The position numbers were made by a program, and so were the translations under genes. 6,249 bases of DNA from JBOGFI01 sp050743365 (GTDB lineage Bacteria > Actinomycetota > Acidimicrobiia > IMCC26256 > JACDBD01), in assembly GCA_050743365.1 (NCBI GenBank), contig JBOGFI010000165.1:1-6249 (forward strand), read 5' to 3'. Under the pieces are notes generated by a model that saw only the letters and a program-made list of their open reading frames with translations, was not told the DNA's origin and searched no databases. Positions within the stretch are counted from its first letter, which is position 1. Every line of letters starts with the position of its first letter. Shown one piece after another: positions 6,084 to 6,249 of the stretch.

Positions 6084-6116
6084 CTCTCGAACGGTGAGCC
6101 CCCCTGCGTTCGAGAG
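6084..6116 (-). repeat. Perfect 10-bp inverted repeat in the disA leader (operator or mRNA hairpin)
   Basis: The arms are CTCTCGAACG and CGTTCGAGAG, perfectly complementary over 10 bases and separated by a 13-base loop (6094–6106). The arms are less GC-rich than their surroundings and lie outside any gene. The repeat sits between a -10-like hexamer and the disA ribosome binding site. It could be a protein-binding operator or a 5' stem-loop in the disA mRNA. No T-run follows it on the minus strand, so it is not a standard intrinsic terminator for the upstream gene. Its function is unknown. Confidence 0.7.
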
Positions 6117-6124
6117 CCGGACAG

Positions 6125-6130
6125 ACGATA
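6125..6130 (-). promoter_or_regulatory. Weak predicted -10 element for disA
   Basis: TATCGT on the minus strand (4 of 6 to TATAAT) in the gap between the upstream stop and disA. There is no recognisable -35 at normal spacing. If used, transcription would start near 6118, just before the inverted repeat. Low confidence; disA may simply be read through from the upstream gene. Confidence 0.3.
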
Positions 6131-6169
6131 GCAAGCCGAACCGCGCCCCGGCCGTGACGCGAGCGGGGG

Positions 6170-6249
6170 TCAGGCGGCGGACCGCACCTCCCCCGGCGCC
6201 GCGAGCCCGGCGGCCAGCGCGCCGGCGAGGTCGGCGACCGGCACCACCG
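6170..6249 (-). CDS. radA: C-terminal end of a gene, probably radA (DNA repair protein RadA), cut by the window edge
   Basis: Only 25 codons and the TGA stop are in the window. The peptide VVPVADLAGALAAGLAAPGE followed by VRSAA resembles the end of RadA, where a VxxV strand is followed by a short LxxAL helix, but the stretch is too short for a sure call. The assignment rests mainly on position: radA lies directly upstream of disA on the same strand in many actinobacteria, including Rv3585–Rv3586, and in Firmicutes. RadA is a RecA-like, Lon-related branch-migration ATPase. None of its zinc-finger, Walker or KNRFG motifs can be checked here. Confidence 0.5.
   Translation of the reverse strand, partial: VVPVADLAGALAAGLAAPGEVRSAA

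Noticed and set aside
6084..6116. Intrinsic terminator of the upstream gene, or a ydaO-type c-di-AMP riboswitch, at the disA leader repeat
   Set aside because: No T-run follows the stem on the minus strand, and the 105-base gap holds only one simple hairpin, too little for the large ydaO fold.
4962..6134. Minus-strand open frame of 390 codons overlapping disA
   Set aside because: Arg/Pro-rich shadow in a different frame from disA, which has all DAC motifs.

Overview
The window is GC-rich chromosomal DNA from an actinobacterium. The evidence is a CarD of exactly 162 residues that is very like the mycobacterial protein, a block carD–ispD–ispF–cysS–rlmB and a radA–disA pair nearby. This is the same neighbourhood as the Mycobacterium tuberculosis region Rv3579c–Rv3586. 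The frequent GTG starts fit. An uncultured or deep-branching lineage such as Acidimicrobiia is possible, but that is a guess. No mobile element, CRISPR array, tRNA or rRNA gene is visible, and the genes fill almost all of the sequence.

Region 1 (positions 1–3400, minus strand) is a compact operon read from right to left. It encodes CarD (RNA polymerase/promoter-complex regulator), IspD and IspF (two enzymes of the MEP isoprenoid pathway), CysS (cysteinyl-tRNA synthetase) and the N-terminal part of an RlmB/TrmH-type 23S rRNA 2'-O-methyltransferase, which runs off the left edge. The last three junctions are 4-base stop/start overlaps (ATGA, GTGA, ATGA), so translation is probably coupled. A good Shine-Dalgarno sequence and an extended -10 promoter precede carD.

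Region 2 (3401–4194) holds a 128-base divergent intergenic region and a plus-strand Crp/Fnr-family regulator. Its cyclic-nucleotide pocket resembles that of actinobacterial cAMP receptor proteins. It is transcribed away from carD and towards the next block.

Region 3 (4222–6249, minus strand) holds the last 25 codons of a gene that is probably radA, then disA (diadenylate cyclase, c-di-AMP synthesis and DNA-integrity scanning), then a dienelactone-hydrolase-family gene 28 bases behind disA. The 105-base radA–disA gap carries a -10-like hexamer, a perfect 10-bp inverted repeat and a clear ribosome binding site. That inverted repeat is the least explained element in the window.

Most of the window is a conserved housekeeping and information-processing neighbourhood, and I see no convincing new multi-gene system. 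The points worth a second look are the disA leader inverted repeat, the hydrolase placed after disA, the Crp-type regulator divergent from carD, and a few substitutions in otherwise conserved enzyme motifs.
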